DNA from: Massilia sp. H6
GTDB lineage: Bacteria > Pseudomonadota > Gammaproteobacteria > Burkholderiales > Burkholderiaceae_D
DNA: 64,000 nt
Assembly (NCBI RefSeq): GCF_024802625.1
Contig: NZ_CP103371.1
Span: forward strand, 1,240,001-1,304,000
Reading direction: 5' to 3'
Shown: in pieces, positions 19,252 to 30,636 of the stretch
Layout of the letters: each line of letters begins with the position of its first letter
Numbering within the stretch: position 1 is the stretch's first letter
The notes under the pieces: generated by a model
Told to the model about the DNA's origin: nothing
Databases searched by the model: none
Seen by the model: the letters and a program-made list of their open reading frames with translations, nothing else
Program-made: the position numbers and the translations under genes

Positions 19252-19815
19252 TCAATTGCCGGAACGGGCATCCCAGTAGCTTCTGAGCAGGCCGTAGTTG
19301 ACCGTGTCGGCCATCTCGCCGTGCACGAACCAGCGCTCCGGCATATAGCCTTCTTTGCGAAAGCCCATGCGCTCGAGCACCGCGCTCGAGGCCGCGTTGC
19401 GCGGGTCGATGTCGGCTTCGATACGGTTCAGGCGCAGCTCGTGGAAGGCATAGTCGAGCGCCGCGCCCAGGGCTTCGCAGGCATAGCCCTTGCCCCAGCA
19501 GCGACTGGCAAGCGCGTAGCCGACCTCGCAGCGGCGGTTTTGCGGGAATACATGGTGCAGGTTCACGGTGCCGATCAGCTCGCCCGTCTCGGCCAGCTCG
19601 ACACCGAAGCGCACTTCGTCTCCGTCGCGGTAGGCACCGAGCGCGTGCGCGATCGCCTCGTGCGCGTCCGCCAGCGAGATCCACGGCTCGGCGCTCCAGT
19701 AGCGCACCACGGCCGGATCGGAAAACACGGCAAACAGATCGGGCGCGTCGTCCATGGTCAGCGGACGCAGGGTGAGCCGGTCGGTGGTCAGGATGGGCGT
19801 GGGGTAGCTCTGCAT
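19252..19815 (-). CDS. GNAT-family N-acetyltransferase (RimJ/RimL-like)
   Basis: A 187-residue acetyltransferase of the RimJ/RimL subtype: LTTDRLTLRPLTMDD at the start, EVGYALASRCWGKGYACEAL (acetyl-CoA loop), then NRIEADIDPRNAASSAVLERMGF. Substrate is unknown; relatives act on protein N-termini, amino acids or drugs. The ATG at 19815 is preferred over an upstream TTG because the family domain begins there. It sits alone between an 88-residue membrane gene and the rutR-like gene. Confidence 0.9.
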   Translation of the reverse strand: MQSYPTPILTTDRLTLRPLTMDDAPDLFAVFSDPAVVRYWSAEPWISLADAHEAIAHALGAYRDGDEVRFGVELAETGELIGTVNLHHVFPQNRRCEVGYALASRCWGKGYACEALGAALDYAFHELRLNRIEADIDPRNAASSAVLERMGFRKEGYMPERWFVHGEMADTVNYGLLRSYWDARSGN

Positions 19816-19849
19816 GGTGCGAATGATAACATTGCGCAAGCGACAATGC

Positions 19850-20503
19850 TCAGGTGGCCGCAGTGGCCGCCGTCACCGCCCGTACCACCAGGTCGCCAAT
19901 GAGCTGTTGTGCATCCTCGAAATCGGCGCCGGTCAGTTCCGGCCGGCCCAGTACCAGCGCCATCTGCGCGGAAAAATCGGCATACGATTGCGTCATCGCC
20001 CACAGCGCGAACAGCAGGTGGGTGGCATTCACGCGCGCGATGCGCCCGTCGGCCATCCAGCGTTCGAACACCTCGATGTCGCGGCGCAGCAGCGGCACCA
20101 CCCGCGCGCGGATCTGGTCGCCGTAGAACTTGGCGCCGCCGATGACTTCCATCGCATACACGCGCGAAGCCCAGGGCTGCTCGCGCGAAAAGCGCAGCTT
20201 GGCAGCGACATAGGCGCGCAGCACGTCGGCCGGCGCCCCATCGGCATCGGCCAGGTGCGCCATGCGCTCGAGCCAGTCGTCGAGCACGTCGTCGAGCACG
20301 CGCTGGTACAGGCTTTGCTTGGTCGGAAAATAATACATCAGGGCTTGTTTCGACATCGCGGCGCGGTCGGCCACGGCGGCGATGGTGCTGCCTTCGAAGC
20401 CGCATTCGGCGAACAGGCGGGTCGCTTCGAGCAGGATCGCCGCTTCGATCCTGTCGCGCCGTTTGAGCTTGTCGCTTACGCTATCGATCGGTGGCAAGTC
20501 CAT
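19850..20503 (-). CDS. RutR-like TetR-family regulator
   Basis: A 217-residue TetR regulator. The N-terminal HTH is IEAAILLEATRLFAECGFEGSTIAAVADRAAMSKQALMYYFPTK (read in parts). The C-terminal domain resembles the RutR/YcdC type (SREQPWASRVYAMEVIGG, RARVVPLLRRDIEVF, LLFALWAMTQSYADFSAQM). RutR of E. coli senses uracil and thymine and controls pyrimidine use. Placement beside the reductive pyrimidine pathway makes the same role likely here. Start 20503 is 7 bases after the MocR-gene stop, so both are probably one transcript. Confidence 0.85.
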   Translation of the reverse strand: MDLPPIDSVSDKLKRRDRIEAAILLEATRLFAECGFEGSTIAAVADRAAMSKQALMYYFPTKQSLYQRVLDDVLDDWLERMAHLADADGAPADVLRAYVAAKLRFSREQPWASRVYAMEVIGGAKFYGDQIRARVVPLLRRDIEVFERWMADGRIARVNATHLLFALWAMTQSYADFSAQMALVLGRPELTGADFEDAQQLIGDLVVRAVTAATAAT

Positions 20504-20510
20504 GGATTCC

Positions 20511-21974
20511 TCAGCCTTGCGTGCGCAGGAAGGCCAGCAGTTGCGGGTTGGCCGCATAGGCGGCATTAAAACGAAACCAGATCCGCTCTGGAACGCGCTG
20601 GGTGAAGAATTCGCCGGGCGCCAGCAGGATGCCCGACTTCAATGCGGCGTCGGCGACGGTGCGGCCAGTGCGGCCCTCGGCACCTGGCGCCGCAGGCCAG
20701 CCGGCGCTGACGAACATGCCGCCGCGCGGGCGCGCCAGCGGGTGCAAGCCGACGCTGCCCAGCGCTTCGAGTGAGCGTTCGCGCGCATCGCCCAGCTGCA
20801 CGCTCAAGCGCTCGACCATGCGCCGGTAGCCGCGCGCGCTGATGGCGTCGAACACCGCACGCTCGTTGATCTCGGAGGTGGTCAGCCCGGTCAGCATCTT
20901 CACGCGCAGCAGTTCCGGCACCAGCGAGCGCGACGCGCACAGCGAACCGACCCGCAGCACCGGCGACAGGGTCTTGGAAAAGCTGCCGACCCGGATCACC
21001 CGGCGCAGCCCGTCCATGGCGGCCAGCGAGGCGTCGCCTGGAGCCGCCAGTTCGCGGTAGATGTCGTCTTCTACCAGCCAGAAGTCGAATTGCTCGGCCA
21101 GGGCCAGCAGGCGGTGTGCCTGTGCTTGCGAGAGCGACGTGCCGAGCGGATTGTGCAGCACCGTGTTGACCAGCATGAGCTTGGGGCCGAGCGCCGCTGC
21201 CTGGCGCGCCAGCTCTTCCATGTCGAGTCCCGCTTCGCCGCGCGCGATGCCGACCGGGATGCAGCCGTGATGGCGCACCAGCGACAGCAGGTTGCCATAG
21301 CCCGGGTCTTCCACCAGCACCACGTCGCCCGGGCGGGTCAGGGTGCGCAAAACCAGGTCGAAGGCGTGGGTGGCGCCGTGGGTAAGCAGCACCTGGTCGG
21401 GCTCGACGTCGAACAGTTCGCCCGACAGGTGCGAGGCCAGGTATTGGCGCAGCGAAGGAAAGCCGAGCGGATGGCCATAGCCGCGCAGGCGGCCGGCCGG
21501 GATCTTCAGCGCGTGGCGAACCGCGTCGAGCAGGGTGTTCTCGCCATACCATTCGGGCGGCAGCCAGCCGGCCCCGACCGGCAGGGCGTCGCCCAGGCCC
21601 GAGTACAAATCGGGGGCCAGCGCGTCGCTCTCCGATTGCAGGCCGGGCGGGGCGGCGGCGGGCGTACAGGGCGCCTGGGACGGATTGCGGTTGACGAAAA
21701 AGCCCGATCCGCGGCGCGAACAAAGCAGCCCGCGCTGGTGCAGCCGCTCATAGGCGTCGACCACGGTGTAAGTGCTGACGTGATTGATCTTTGCGAATTG
21801 TCTAACCGAAGGCATTTTCGTGCCGGCACCAAGCTGACGCTCGTTTACCATCGTCGAGATCGCCCCGACGATCTGGTCGACCAGGCTGGCGCGTCTGCTG
21901 CGGTCGATCGCCAGCAGCGGCCAGCTGCCGGACCCATCGCAAGGCATTTGCTCTGTCAAGACAGCTGCTTCCAT
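20511..21974 (-). CDS. MocR-type (GntR-aminotransferase) transcriptional regulator
   Basis: A 487-residue PLP-binding regulator. An N-terminal GntR winged helix (SLVDQIVGAISTMVNERQL, MPSVRQFAKINHVSTYTVV) is joined by a linker to a fold-type I aminotransferase domain with NPLGTSLS and the PLP lysine in GSFSKTLSPVLRVG. MocR proteins such as GabR and TauR sense an amino compound or PLP through this domain. It is divergent from the beta-alanine aminotransferase gene, so beta-alanine or a related omega-amino acid is a plausible ligand (inference). The ATG at 21974 is preferred to a TTG at 22004. Confidence 0.92.
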   Translation of the reverse strand: MEAAVLTEQMPCDGSGSWPLLAIDRSRRASLVDQIVGAISTMVNERQLGAGTKMPSVRQFAKINHVSTYTVVDAYERLHQRGLLCSRRGSGFFVNRNPSQAPCTPAAAPPGLQSESDALAPDLYSGLGDALPVGAGWLPPEWYGENTLLDAVRHALKIPAGRLRGYGHPLGFPSLRQYLASHLSGELFDVEPDQVLLTHGATHAFDLVLRTLTRPGDVVLVEDPGYGNLLSLVRHHGCIPVGIARGEAGLDMEELARQAAALGPKLMLVNTVLHNPLGTSLSQAQAHRLLALAEQFDFWLVEDDIYRELAAPGDASLAAMDGLRRVIRVGSFSKTLSPVLRVGSLCASRSLVPELLRVKMLTGLTTSEINERAVFDAISARGYRRMVERLSVQLGDARERSLEALGSVGLHPLARPRGGMFVSAGWPAAPGAEGRTGRTVADAALKSGILLAPGEFFTQRVPERIWFRFNAAYAANPQLLAFLRTQG

Positions 21975-22020
21975 CGTCGCCGCTCCGCTCCTCGGGTGTG
22001 TCAACTGTACAGGTTATGCT

Positions 22021-22035
22021 ACCAATACGATTGGT
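22021..22035. promoter_or_regulatory. 15-bp palindrome in the MocR/aminotransferase divergent region
   Basis: ACCAAT-ACG-ATTGGT is a perfect inverted repeat midway between the MocR start (21974) and the aminotransferase start (22142). It is a likely operator for MocR or the RutR-like protein. The outer ACCA...TGGT recalls the E. coli RutR site, but the spacing differs. Confidence 0.5.
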
Positions 22036-22082
22036 CGGTTGTGCCCTTGGTGTATCTGTGCCGGTGTTGCCTTGCTGACTAT

Positions 22083-22094
22083 TATTGATCAATA
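22083..22094. promoter_or_regulatory. 12-bp palindrome upstream of the aminotransferase gene
   Basis: TATTGATCAATA, perfectly self-complementary, 48 bases before the aminotransferase ATG and inside an AT-rich stretch. Possible operator or part of the promoter; no protein can be assigned. Confidence 0.35.
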
Positions 22095-22141
22095 TTTTGC
22101 CAACTGGTAAAAATTTTCGCCACCATGGCGGGGAGAGTCGC

Positions 22142-23458
22142 ATGAACGAATCCATGCCCAAGTCGATGTCATCGTTTTGGATGCCCTTCACCAATAACCG
22201 CGACTTCAAGGCCAATCCGCGCCTCTTGGTGTCGAGCGAGGGGATGTATTACCAGGACGTCGATGGCAATCGCATCCTCGACGGTACCGCCGGCCTGTGG
22301 TGCGTGCCCTGCGGCCATGCCCAGCCGCGCATCACGCAGGCGGTCAGCCAGATGGTCGGCCAGCTAGACTTTGCGCCCACCTTCCAGATGGGGCACCCGG
22401 CCGCCTTCGACCTGGCCGAGCAGCTCATGGAGTACACCGGCCACAAGTTCGGCCACGTGTTCTATACCAACTCGGGCTCGGAAGCGGTGGACACCGCGCT
22501 CAAGATGGCGCTGGCCTACCACCGGGCGCGCGGCGAGGGCGGACGCACGCGCCTGATCGGCCGCGAGCGTGGCTACCATGGCGTCGGTTTCGGCGGCCTG
22601 TCGGTAGGCGGCATCGGCAACAACCGCAAGAGCTTCGGCCCGCTGCTGCCGGGCGTGGACCACCTGCCGCATACCCACAACCTGGCAAAAAACGCGTTCA
22701 CGCGCGGCGAGCCCGAATTTGGCGCCGAGCTGGCCGACGAGCTGGAACGGCTGGTGACGCTGCACGACGCCTCCACCATCGCCGCCGTGATCATCGAGCC
22801 GGTGGCCGGTTCCACCGGCGTGCTGGTGCCGCCGAAAGGTTATCTCAAGCGCCTGCGCGAGATCTGCGACAAGCATGGCATCCTGTTGATCTTCGACGAA
22901 GTCATCACCGGCTTTGGCCGCCTGGCGACGCCGTTCGCCAGCGACTATTTTGGCGTCGAGCCGGACATGATGACCGCCGCCAAGGGCCTGACCAATGGCG
23001 TGGTGCCGATGGGCGCGGTGTTTACCAAGCGCTTCATCCACGATGCCTTCATGGACGCGCCGGCCGGCATCGAACTGTTTCACGGATATACCTATTCGGG
23101 CCACCCGCTGGCCTGCGCGGCAGCGATCGCCACGCTCGAAGTCTTGCGCGAACAGGGCATCGTCGAGAACGCCGCCAGCGTGCAGCCCTATTTCGAAGAC
23201 GCGCTGCATGCGCTGCGCGGCCTGCCGCACGTGATCGATATCCGCTCGATCGGCCTGGTGGCCGGGATCGAACTCGAACCCATCGCCGGCAAGCCGGGCG
23301 CGCGTGCCTTCAGCGCCTTCAAGCAGGCCTTCGCTGACGGCATCCTGATCCGCGTAACGGGCGACATCATCGCACTGTCACCGCCGCTGGTCCTCACCAA
23401 GCAGCATATCGACGAACTGTTCGGCAAGCTGGCCAACGTACTCAAGAACCTGGACTGA
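22142..23458 (+). CDS. Omega-amino acid (beta-alanine):pyruvate aminotransferase
   Basis: A 438-residue class III aminotransferase. Opening [20 protein letters not shown] and the [14 protein letters not shown] segment are typical of beta-alanine:pyruvate transaminases; [11 protein letters not shown] holds the PLP-ring Asp and AAKGLTNG the PLP lysine. It converts beta-alanine, the end product of uracil cleavage, to malonate semialdehyde. GGGGAGAG precedes the ATG. mmsA follows after 4 bases and uses the product. Confidence 0.93.
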   Translation: MNESMPKSMSSFWMPFTNNRDFKANPRLLVSSEGMYYQDVDGNRILDGTAGLWCVPCGHAQPRITQAVSQMVGQLDFAPTFQMGHPAAFDLAEQLMEYTGHKFGHVFYTNSGSEAVDTALKMALAYHRARGEGGRTRLIGRERGYHGVGFGGLSVGGIGNNRKSFGPLLPGVDHLPHTHNLAKNAFTRGEPEFGAELADELERLVTLHDASTIAAVIIEPVAGSTGVLVPPKGYLKRLREICDKHGILLIFDEVITGFGRLATPFASDYFGVEPDMMTAAKGLTNGVVPMGAVFTKRFIHDAFMDAPAGIELFHGYTYSGHPLACAAAIATLEVLREQGIVENAASVQPYFEDALHALRGLPHVIDIRSIGLVAGIELEPIAGKPGARAFSAFKQAFADGILIRVTGDIIALSPPLVLTKQHIDELFGKLANVLKNLD

Positions 23459-23462
23459 CCCC

Positions 23463-24968
23463 ATGACGATCATTTCGCATTTCATCAACGGCCAGCAGGC
23501 CCATCGCGAAGGCACGCGCCAGCTCGATGTCTTCAATCCGGCACGGGGCGAGCCCTGCGCGCGGGTGGCGCTGGCCGAGCCGCGCGACGTCGACGCGGCG
23601 GTGGCGGCGGCGCGCGCCGCCTTTCCGGCCTGGGCCGCCACCCCGCCGCTGGCGCGCGCCCGCGTCCTGTTCAGGTACCTGGAGCTGTGCCAGCAGCACA
23701 CCGATGAATTCGCGGCGCTGATCACGCGCGAGCATGGCAAGACCTTCGCCGACGCGCAAGGAGAAGTCGCGCGCGGCATCGAGATCGTCGAGTTCGCGGT
23801 CGGCATTCCGCACCTGCTCAAGGGCGAATTTTCCGACCAGATCGCGCGCGGCATCGATGCCTGGTCGATGCGCCAGCCCCTGGGCGTGGTGGCTGGCATC
23901 ACCCCGTTTAATTTCCCGGTGATGGTGCCGATGTGGATGTTCCCGGTCGCGATTGCGTGCGGCAATACGTTTGTCCTGAAGCCGTCCGAGCGCGACCCGT
24001 CGCCGTCGCTGCTGCATGCGCGCCTGCTCCAGCAAGCCGGCCTGCCAGATGGCGTGTTCAACGTGATCCAGGGCGACAAGGTGGCAGTCGACGCGCTGCT
24101 GGAACACCGCGACATCCAGGCCATCAGCTTCGTGGGCTCGACGCCGATCGCCGAATACATCTATTCGCGCGGCAGTGCCAACGGCAAGCGGGTGCAGGCG
24201 CTGGGCGGCGCCAAGAACCACATGGTGGTGATGCCCGACGCCGACATGGACATGGCGGTCGACGCCCTGATCGGCGCGGCCTACGGTTCGGCCGGCGAGC
24301 GCTGCATGGCGATCTCGGTGGCGGTAGCCATCGGCGACGCGGCCGACCGCCTGGTCAGCGGCCTGGCCGAACGCACCGCCCGGCTCAAGATCGGCGACGG
24401 CATGAGCGAAGGCGCGGAAATGGGCCCGGTGGTCAGCGCCGCCGCCAAGGAACGCATCGAGCGCCTGATCGGGCAGGGCGTCGAGCAAGGCGCCACCCTG
24501 GTGGTCGATGGCCGTGGCTGCAGCGTCAGCGGCTGTGAACAAGGCTTCTTCGTGGGCGGCACCTTGTTCGACCATGTCACGCCCGACATGACGATCTACC
24601 AGGAAGAGATCTTCGGCCCGGTGCTGTGCGTGGTGCGCCTGCCCGACGTCGGCAGCGCGGTAAAACTCATCAACGCCAACGAATACGGCAATGGCGTGGC
24701 GATCTTCACGCGCGACGGCGGCGTGGCGCGCGAGTTCGTGCGCCAGATCGAAGTCGGCATGGTCGGCGTCAACGTGCCGCTGCCGGTGCCGATGGCCTTC
24801 AACAGCTTTGGCGGCTGGAAGCGCAGCCTGTTCGGCGACCACCATGCCTACGGCCCCGAAGGCGTGCGTTTCTATACGCGCCACAAGGCGGTGATGGAGC
24901 GCTGGCCAGTGCCCAGCACCAGCGCAGCGAGCAGTGGCCCCGAGTTCTCCTTTCCCCAGATGAAGTAA
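23463..24968 (+). CDS. mmsA: (Methyl)malonate-semialdehyde dehydrogenase, CoA-acylating
   Basis: A 501-residue MmsA-type ALDH that oxidises malonate or methylmalonate semialdehyde to acetyl- or propionyl-CoA. Features: HFINGQ opening, [28 protein letters not shown], and catalytic Cys in SAGERCMAI. Typical of the MmsA subgroup, the general-base Glu seen in other ALDHs is replaced ([11 protein letters not shown]). Uracil gives the malonate form and thymine the methylmalonate form through the same route, so this one enzyme closes both branches. Confidence 0.95.
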   Translation: MTIISHFINGQQAHREGTRQLDVFNPARGEPCARVALAEPRDVDAAVAAARAAFPAWAATPPLARARVLFRYLELCQQHTDEFAALITREHGKTFADAQGEVARGIEIVEFAVGIPHLLKGEFSDQIARGIDAWSMRQPLGVVAGITPFNFPVMVPMWMFPVAIACGNTFVLKPSERDPSPSLLHARLLQQAGLPDGVFNVIQGDKVAVDALLEHRDIQAISFVGSTPIAEYIYSRGSANGKRVQALGGAKNHMVVMPDADMDMAVDALIGAAYGSAGERCMAISVAVAIGDAADRLVSGLAERTARLKIGDGMSEGAEMGPVVSAAAKERIERLIGQGVEQGATLVVDGRGCSVSGCEQGFFVGGTLFDHVTPDMTIYQEEIFGPVLCVVRLPDVGSAVKLINANEYGNGVAIFTRDGGVAREFVRQIEVGMVGVNVPLPVPMAFNSFGGWKRSLFGDHHAYGPEGVRFYTRHKAVMERWPVPSTSAASSGPEFSFPQMK

Positions 24969-25002
24969 GCCGGCCGATTCTACACATCGCATAAGGATGC
25001 TC

Positions 25003-26379
25003 ATGATCGAATCACTCCAGCACCTGCCCCCAGCCAGCGGGTCGAACGGCGAGCTCGCGGCGCAGTTCACCGACCTGGCGCCTCCCTTCAGCGCTCGCCA
25101 GGCGGCGCTCGAGGCGGCGCGTTGCCTGTACTGCTACGACGCTCCCTGCATGAATGCCTGTCCGACCGGCATCGACGTGGCCAGCTTCATCAAGAACATC
25201 CATGACCAGAACCTCACGGGTGCGGCGGTCGGCATCCTGAAGGCGAATATTTTCGGTGGCAGCTGTGCCCGTGTCTGTCCCACCGAGATCCTGTGCGAGG
25301 ACGCCTGCGTGCGCAACAACCCCGCCGAGCGCGAGCCGGTGCGCATCGGCCTGCTGCAGCGCTATGCCATTGACCATGCCGGCTTCGCCGCTCACCCGTT
25401 CGAGCGTGCGGCGTCCACCGGCAAGCTCATTGCCGTGGTCGGCGCCGGCCCGGCCGGCCTGTCCTGCGCGCACCGGCTGGCCATGCTCGGTAACGACGTA
25501 GTGGTTTTTGAGGCGCGCGCCAAGGCGGGTGGCCTGAACGAATATGGCATCGCCAGGTACAAGTTGCCGGGCGAGTTTGCGCGCAACGAGGTCGAGTTTT
25601 TGCTGTCGATTGGCGGCATCCACATCGAATACGGCCGCAAGCTGGGCGAAAACCTGAGCCTGGCCGAGCTGCACACGCGCTTTGACGCGGTGTTCCTGGG
25701 CATCGGGCTGGCGGCCAGCCGCTCGCTTGGCCTGACGGGCGAGAACGCGCCGGGCCTGATGGCAGCGGTGGACTACATTGCCGCGCTGCGCCAGGCCAGC
25801 GACCTGTCGGTGCTGCCGGTGCCGCGCCGCGCGCTCGTGATTGGCGCGGGCAATACCGCCATCGACATGGCGGTGCAGATCAAGCGCCTTGGCGCCGAAG
25901 ACGTGACCCTGGTCTACCGCCGCGGGCTCGAATCGATGAGCGCCACCGGCCACGAGATCGAAATCGCCAAGGCCAATTACGTGCGTATCCGTACCTGGGC
26001 GGCGCCGCTGGAGGTGCTGCTCGATGACGCCGGCCGCGTGACCGGCATGCGTTTCGAACAGACCCGCATGGAACAAGGGCGGCTGGTGGCGACCTCGGGC
26101 TCCCTCGAGATTGCCGCCGATGCCGTGTTCAAGGCCATCGGCCAAAGCATGGACGATGGCGGCCTGAACGAGCCGCTTGCGCGTGAACTGTCGAAAGAAG
26201 GCGAGCGTATCTGGATCGATGCGCGCTTTCGCACCGCGCTGCCCGGCATCTACGCCGGCGGCGACTGCGTCGCACCGGGCCAGGACCTGACGGTGCAGGC
26301 GGTCCAGCATGGCAAACTGGCCGCGCTGAGCATCCACCAGGACATCCAGTCGACAACGGAGGCAGCATGGCCGACCTGA
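25003..26379 (+). CDS. preT: NAD-dependent dihydropyrimidine dehydrogenase, PreT subunit
   Basis: A 458-residue flavoprotein subunit. It has an N-terminal iron-sulfur domain (CLYCYDAPCMNACPTGID, GGSCARVCPTEILCEDAC), an FAD-binding GAGPAGLSCAHRLA, and an NADH-binding GAGNTAIDMAVQIKRLGA. With PreA it reduces uracil and thymine to the dihydro forms. The ATG at 25003 is preferred because AAGGA lies 6 bases upstream; an ATG at 24997 overlaps that site. The stop overlaps preA by 13 bases. Confidence 0.96.
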   Translation: MIESLQHLPPASGSNGELAAQFTDLAPPFSARQAALEAARCLYCYDAPCMNACPTGIDVASFIKNIHDQNLTGAAVGILKANIFGGSCARVCPTEILCEDACVRNNPAEREPVRIGLLQRYAIDHAGFAAHPFERAASTGKLIAVVGAGPAGLSCAHRLAMLGNDVVVFEARAKAGGLNEYGIARYKLPGEFARNEVEFLLSIGGIHIEYGRKLGENLSLAELHTRFDAVFLGIGLAASRSLGLTGENAPGLMAAVDYIAALRQASDLSVLPVPRRALVIGAGNTAIDMAVQIKRLGAEDVTLVYRRGLESMSATGHEIEIAKANYVRIRTWAAPLEVLLDDAGRVTGMRFEQTRMEQGRLVATSGSLEIAADAVFKAIGQSMDDGGLNEPLARELSKEGERIWIDARFRTALPGIYAGGDCVAPGQDLTVQAVQHGKLAALSIHQDIQSTTEAAWPT

Positions 26380-27650
26380 GCATCGATTTCTGCGGCATCA
26401 AGAGCCCGAACCCGTTCTGGCTAGCCTCGGCGCCGCCGACCGACAAGGCGTATAACGTGGTGCGCGCCTTCGAGGCCGGGTGGGGCGGCGTGGTATGGAA
26501 GACGCTGGGCGAAGACCCGCCGGCGGTCAATGTTTCGTCGCGCTATTCGGCCCATTATGGCAAGAACCGCGAAGTGATCGGCTTCAATAACATCGAGCTG
26601 ATCACCGACCGCAGCCTGGAGATCAACCTGCGCGAGATCACCCAGGTGAAAAAGGCCTGGCCGGATCGTGCCATGATCGTGTCCCTGATGCTGCCTTGCG
26701 AAGAAGCGCTGTGGGCGGCGATCCTGCCGCTGGTGGAAGCGACCGGCGCCGACGGCATCGAACTCAATTTCGGCTGCCCGCACGGCATGCCCGAGCGCGG
26801 CATGGGGGCGGCGGTGGGACAGGTGCCGGAATATGTGCAGATGGTGACGGGCTGGTGCAAGAAGCATTCGCGCCTGCCGGTCATCGTCAAGCTCACCCCG
26901 AACATCACCGACGTGCGCGCCCCGGCGCGGGCGGCGTTGGCCGGCGGGGCGGACGCCGTCTCGCTGATCAACACCATCAACTCGATCACCCACCTCGACC
27001 TGGAGCGCATGGTGGCCTTTCCGGTGGTGGGCAATGCCAGCACCCACGGCGGCTATTGCGGCTCGGCAGTCAAGCCGATCGCACTGAACATGGTGGCCGA
27101 GATCGCGCGCGATCCGCTGACCCGCGGCCTGCCGATTTCCGGCATCGGCGGCATCGGCAGCTGGCGCGACGCGGCCGAATTCATCGCGCTGGGCGCCGGC
27201 TCGGTACAGGTGTGTACCGCCGCGATGCTGCATGGTTTCCGGATCGTCGAAGAGATGAAGGACGGCCTGTCGCGCTGGATGGATACGCAGGGCTATGCCA
27301 GCATCGCCGCGTTCTCGGGCCGGGCGGTACCGAACACGACCGACTGGAAATACCTGGACATGAACTACCACGTGATCGCGCAGATCGACCAGGACAAGTG
27401 CATCAAGTGCGGCAAGTGCTATGTGGCCTGCGAGGACACCTCGCACCAGGCCGTGGGCCGTTCGCTGGACCAATTGGGTAACCGGCGCTACGAGGTGATC
27501 ACGCACGAATGCGTAGGCTGCAACCTGTGCGAGATCACCTGCCCGGTAGAGGCCTGCATCACCATGGTGCCGCAGCCCAGCGCAAAGCCGTACATGAACT
27601 GGACGCAAGATCCGAGGAATCCGCGTGTGGAGCCGCCGGTTGTAGCTTGA
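26367..27650 (+). CDS. preA: NAD-dependent dihydropyrimidine dehydrogenase, PreA subunit
   Basis: A 427-residue protein with an FMN-containing dihydroorotate-dehydrogenase-like barrel (LNFGCPHGMPERGMGAAVG, VIVKLTPNITD, SLINTINSITHLDL, ISGIGGIGSW). A C-terminal two-cluster ferredoxin domain follows (CIKCGKCYVACED, CVGCNLCEITCPVEAC). It closely resembles E. coli PreA over its whole length. The start lies within the end of preT, so subunit amounts are coupled. Confidence 0.97.
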   Translation: MADLSIDFCGIKSPNPFWLASAPPTDKAYNVVRAFEAGWGGVVWKTLGEDPPAVNVSSRYSAHYGKNREVIGFNNIELITDRSLEINLREITQVKKAWPDRAMIVSLMLPCEEALWAAILPLVEATGADGIELNFGCPHGMPERGMGAAVGQVPEYVQMVTGWCKKHSRLPVIVKLTPNITDVRAPARAALAGGADAVSLINTINSITHLDLERMVAFPVVGNASTHGGYCGSAVKPIALNMVAEIARDPLTRGLPISGIGGIGSWRDAAEFIALGAGSVQVCTAAMLHGFRIVEEMKDGLSRWMDTQGYASIAAFSGRAVPNTTDWKYLDMNYHVIAQIDQDKCIKCGKCYVACEDTSHQAVGRSLDQLGNRRYEVITHECVGCNLCEITCPVEACITMVPQPSAKPYMNWTQDPRNPRVEPPVVA

Positions 27651-27733
27651 TTGGCCGCGCGCCCGGCGCTACGCGCCGGTTCGATGGCGCACCGCTTGTT
27701 TGCATCTTTCTTCAGCGATGAAAAGGGTTCGAT

Positions 27734-29209
27734 ATGCAGGGCAACGCAAGTTCAGATCTCTGGAACGCCGACCTGGCCCCGACCACGGCGGCCCAGCGCA
27801 CCTGGCGCTGGTACCACTTCGCGGCGCTGTGGATCGGCATGGTGATGTGCATTCCGGCCTATACGCTATCGAGCAGCCTGATCGAATCGGGCATGTCCGG
27901 CTGGCAGGCGGTCTACACGGTTTTTCTGGCCAACACCATCGTGCTGGTGCCGATGCTGCTGATCGGTCACGCCGGTACCAAATACGGCATTCCCTACGCG
28001 GTGCTGGCCCGCACGTCGTTCGGCACCAGTGGCGCCAAGCTGCCTGCGCTGATGCGCGCCATCGTCGCCTGCGGCTGGTACGGCATCCAGACCTGGTTCG
28101 GCGGCAGCATGATCTATACCCTGCTGGGTGTGATGAACGGTGCGCCGATCGGCGGCGAGGCCATCGCCGGCCTTGGCATCAACCTGGCGCAGCTGCTGTG
28201 CTTTTTGGGCTTCTGGGCAATCCAGCTGTATTTCATCGTGCACGGCATCGATTCGATCCGCAAGCTCGAGACCTATACCGCGCCCTTGAAGATCGCGATC
28301 TGCTTCGTGCTGCTGTGGTGGGTCTACGAGCGTGCCGGCGGCTTTGGGCCCTTGCTCGAACGCCCATCAGCCTTCGTGCCGGGCGGCGCGAAAGAAGGGC
28401 AGTTCTGGCAGGTGTTCTGGCCTTCGCTCACGGCCATGATCGGCTTCTGGGCCACGCTGGCGCTGAATATTCCCGATTTCACCCGCTTTGCCAAGACCCA
28501 GCGCGACCAGATCATCGGCCAGAGCGTGGGATTGCCCTTGCCGATGGGATTGCTGGCCGCGCTGGCGGTCATCGTCACCTCGGCCACCGTGGTCTTGTAC
28601 GGCAAGGCGCTATGGGACCCGGTCGACCTGGCCAGCCGCATGGAAGGCATCGCGGTGCTGGTGGCCCTGATCGTGCTGCTGATCGACACGATCAGCGTCA
28701 ACCTGGCGGCCAACCTGGTGGGCCCGGCCTATGACTTTTCGGCGCTGGCGCCGCGCGCGGTCAGCTACCGGATGGGCGGCTATATCACCGCCGGCCTGGC
28801 CCTGGTGATGATGCCCTGGAAGATACTGGAGACGACCCAGAACTACATCTTCACCTGGCTGGTCGGATATTCGGCGCTGCTTGGGCCGATCGCCGGCATC
28901 CTGATCGTCGACTATTACCTGGTGCGCAAGACCGAGCTCGATGTGGCCCAGATGTATGTCGACGACGGCATCTATTCGTACGGGAATGGCTGGAACATGG
29001 CCGCCATCGTGGCCTTCGTGCTGGGCGTGCTGCCCAATATCCCCGGTTTCCTGAACGCGGCCTTCCCGGCATCGTTCCCGGATGTGGGCGTGGCATTCCA
29101 AACCATCTACACCTACGCATGGTTCGTCGGCGTGGCCATTGCGGCGCTCGTCTACGGCGCCATGATGCGGGGTCACCGACTGCCTGTCCTGGCCGCGCGG
29201 CCTTCCTGA
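27734..29209 (+). CDS. NCS1-family nucleobase/hydantoin transporter
   Basis: A 491-residue, 12-helix NCS1 (Mhp1/PucI/FurE type) symporter. Family marks: SDLWNADLAPTTAAQRTW at the N-terminus, ARTSFGTSGAKLPALMRA, CGWYGIQTWFGG (helix 3), LALNIPDFTRFAKTQ, and LLGPIAGILIVDYYLVRK. Probably imports uracil, thymine or dihydropyrimidine-type rings for the enzymes around it; allantoin or hydantoin are alternatives. GGGTTCGATATG shows only a weak ribosome site. Confidence 0.93.
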   Translation: MQGNASSDLWNADLAPTTAAQRTWRWYHFAALWIGMVMCIPAYTLSSSLIESGMSGWQAVYTVFLANTIVLVPMLLIGHAGTKYGIPYAVLARTSFGTSGAKLPALMRAIVACGWYGIQTWFGGSMIYTLLGVMNGAPIGGEAIAGLGINLAQLLCFLGFWAIQLYFIVHGIDSIRKLETYTAPLKIAICFVLLWWVYERAGGFGPLLERPSAFVPGGAKEGQFWQVFWPSLTAMIGFWATLALNIPDFTRFAKTQRDQIIGQSVGLPLPMGLLAALAVIVTSATVVLYGKALWDPVDLASRMEGIAVLVALIVLLIDTISVNLAANLVGPAYDFSALAPRAVSYRMGGYITAGLALVMMPWKILETTQNYIFTWLVGYSALLGPIAGILIVDYYLVRKTELDVAQMYVDDGIYSYGNGWNMAAIVAFVLGVLPNIPGFLNAAFPASFPDVGVAFQTIYTYAWFVGVAIAALVYGAMMRGHRLPVLAARPS

Positions 29210-30619
<1,410 letters not shown>

Positions 30620-30636
30620 ACCAGGAGAAGAGCACC

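Noticed and set aside
27655..27690. GC hairpin between preA and the transporter gene as a terminator
   Set aside because: The CCGGCG/CGCCGG stem has no T run and the genes belong to one pathway, so read-through is more likely.
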